A DNA stretch of 7,545 nt from Pseudomonadota bacterium (GTDB taxonomy: Bacteria; Myxococcota_A; Polyangia; Polyangiales; Polyangiaceae), in NCBI GenBank assembly GCA_023411445.1, contig JAEYOT010000749.1:1-7545 (forward strand). Reading direction: 5' to 3'. Both the position numbers and the translations under genes were made by a program. Below the pieces are notes generated by a model. It saw only the letters and a list, made by a program, of their open reading frames with translations, was not told the origin of the DNA and ran no database searches. Below are positions 6,889-7,545 of the stretch, piece by piece; position 1 is the stretch's first letter, and every line of letters starts with the position of its first letter.

Positions 6889-6896
6889 CCTTTCTC
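6889..6896 (-). promoter_or_regulatory. Ribosome-binding site of the lipoprotein gene
   Basis: GAGAAAGG on the minus strand, 6 nt before the ATG at 6882. It decides the start in favour of the residue that begins the signal peptide and against the upstream in-frame start at 6966, which would place 28 unrelated residues before the signal peptide. Confidence 0.6.
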
Positions 6897-6968
6897 GTCT
6901 CGGCCCGGATGGGCTGGGCGAAGAAACGTCCAGCGCCTTCGACGGATAAGGGGCAACCGCTGCCATCG

Positions 6969-7545
6969 CTTTTCAGGCGCTACGAGCACCCAGAAGTGGC
7001 CACTTTTGCAGCGTTCCGGCGCCCGCACGAGCACCCCGGTGGCATCGGTGCACAAGTACGGCGCCTGGAAAGCGTCCATCTTCATGGCTTGAATGAGCGG
7101 CGCGGCAAGAGCCGCGAGGGTCATGTGCCACTCGCACAGCGTGGAGCGAGCCAGGTCGAGGCCATCGCGCTCGAAGATGCTTTCTTGCCGGTGCAACGGC
7201 TGATGATCGCACCAGCGCTTGACGATGGTCTCGGCGAGCAGGCCTGGGCCAGCGACGCCCTTGGCGATGGGCAGCGAAAGCGGCTCAGCGATGAACACGC
7301 TCTTCTCCGCAGCGCCCTTGTCCGCCTTGCGTACGAACTTTTTCCGTACGACCTCGACGAACACGCACGAAGCAGGTCGGCGCTCGAGCACGCCGCGTGA
7401 CTCTTGGCCGATGACGTCGAAGGCATCGAGCCCCTCGCGTTCGACCTCGGGCGGCACGAGCTCGATGTACACGCGAGGCCAGTCGTCGCTCGGGCTGCGC
7501 CGCTTCGGCACCTTGCGCGTGTGCTCGGGGATCACGCGCTTCTCT
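6969..7545 (-). pseudogene. IS66-family transposase (TnpC-like), 3'-truncated remnant, also cut by window edge
   Basis: The minus-strand frame entering from the right edge encodes an IS66-type transposase core. Recognisable segments are VIGQESRGVLERRPAS with a following RKKFV (the region before the DDE domain), KRWCDHQPLHRQESIFERDG, LARSTLCEW, and LCTDATGVLV, whose Asp (codon 7044-7046) should be the first catalytic aspartate, then GHFWVLVAPEK. After the EK at about 6969 the likeness to IS66 stops and the frame becomes Arg-rich nonsense that stays open to a TAG at 6666-6668, inside the lipoprotein gene. The second Asp and the Glu of the DDE triad are therefore missing and the protein cannot be an active transposase. 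I saw no IS66 terminal inverted repeat at the break. The truncation point is only about 86 bp before the lipoprotein ATG. Whether the 5' part is intact cannot be seen. Confidence 0.8.
6969..7545. mobile_element. Partial IS66-family insertion sequence
   Basis: The only part of the element visible is the transposase fragment described for this interval. The left end appears lost at about 6969, judged by where protein likeness ends. The right end, and any tnpA or tnpB partners, would be beyond 7545. Confidence 0.55.

Noticed and set aside
6949..6967. Sigma-54-like TGGCAGCGGTTGCC before the lipoprotein
   Set aside because: Spacing between GG and GC is 8 rather than 10 bases, and the motif sits at the transposase junction.
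6909..7400. Plus-strand open frame opposite the transposase remnant
   Set aside because: Mirror of the IS66 frame; no motif and no ribosome-binding site.

Overview
The window is GC-rich DNA, probably from a Myxococcota-type (deltaproteobacterial) genome. That assignment is an inference. It rests on the GC-rich coding bias and on a lipoprotein with duplicated Cys-rich '[12 protein letters not shown]'-type modules plus a lamin-tail-like domain, an architecture I associate with myxobacterial surface proteins. No rRNA, tRNA or CRISPR array was seen.

Layout, left to right. (1) The N-terminal part of a GT4 (CapM-like) glycosyltransferase lies on the minus strand and runs off the left edge. (2) About 590 bp without a credible gene separates it from the next, divergent unit; this stretch holds a perfect 12-bp inverted repeat just upstream of the glycosyltransferase, a sigma-54-like motif and a small dyad. 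(3) A plus-strand pair is spaced by 3 nt: a WbpA-like nucleotide-sugar dehydrogenase, then a stand-alone APS kinase (CysC). (4) A convergent minus-strand operon with 4- and 8-bp overlaps encodes two SAM methyltransferases and then a PAPS-dependent sulfotransferase; its 3' end faces cysC across 44 bp. (5) Further upstream on the minus strand is a Cys-rich lipoprotein. (6) At the right edge is a 3'-truncated IS66-family transposase remnant.

How the genes may work together (inference): the dehydrogenase would supply an acidic nucleotide sugar, CysC the sulfate donor PAPS, the sulfotransferase would transfer sulfate, the methyltransferases may cap or decorate, and the glycosyltransferase would build the chain. 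The sum looks like part of a locus for a sulfated, uronic-acid-containing cell-surface or extracellular glycan. The acceptor and the polymer are not shown by the sequence. No polymerase, flippase or ATP sulfurylase is visible, so the locus must continue outside the window or draw on genes elsewhere. The lipoprotein and the IS66 remnant appear to be neighbours rather than members of the pathway.
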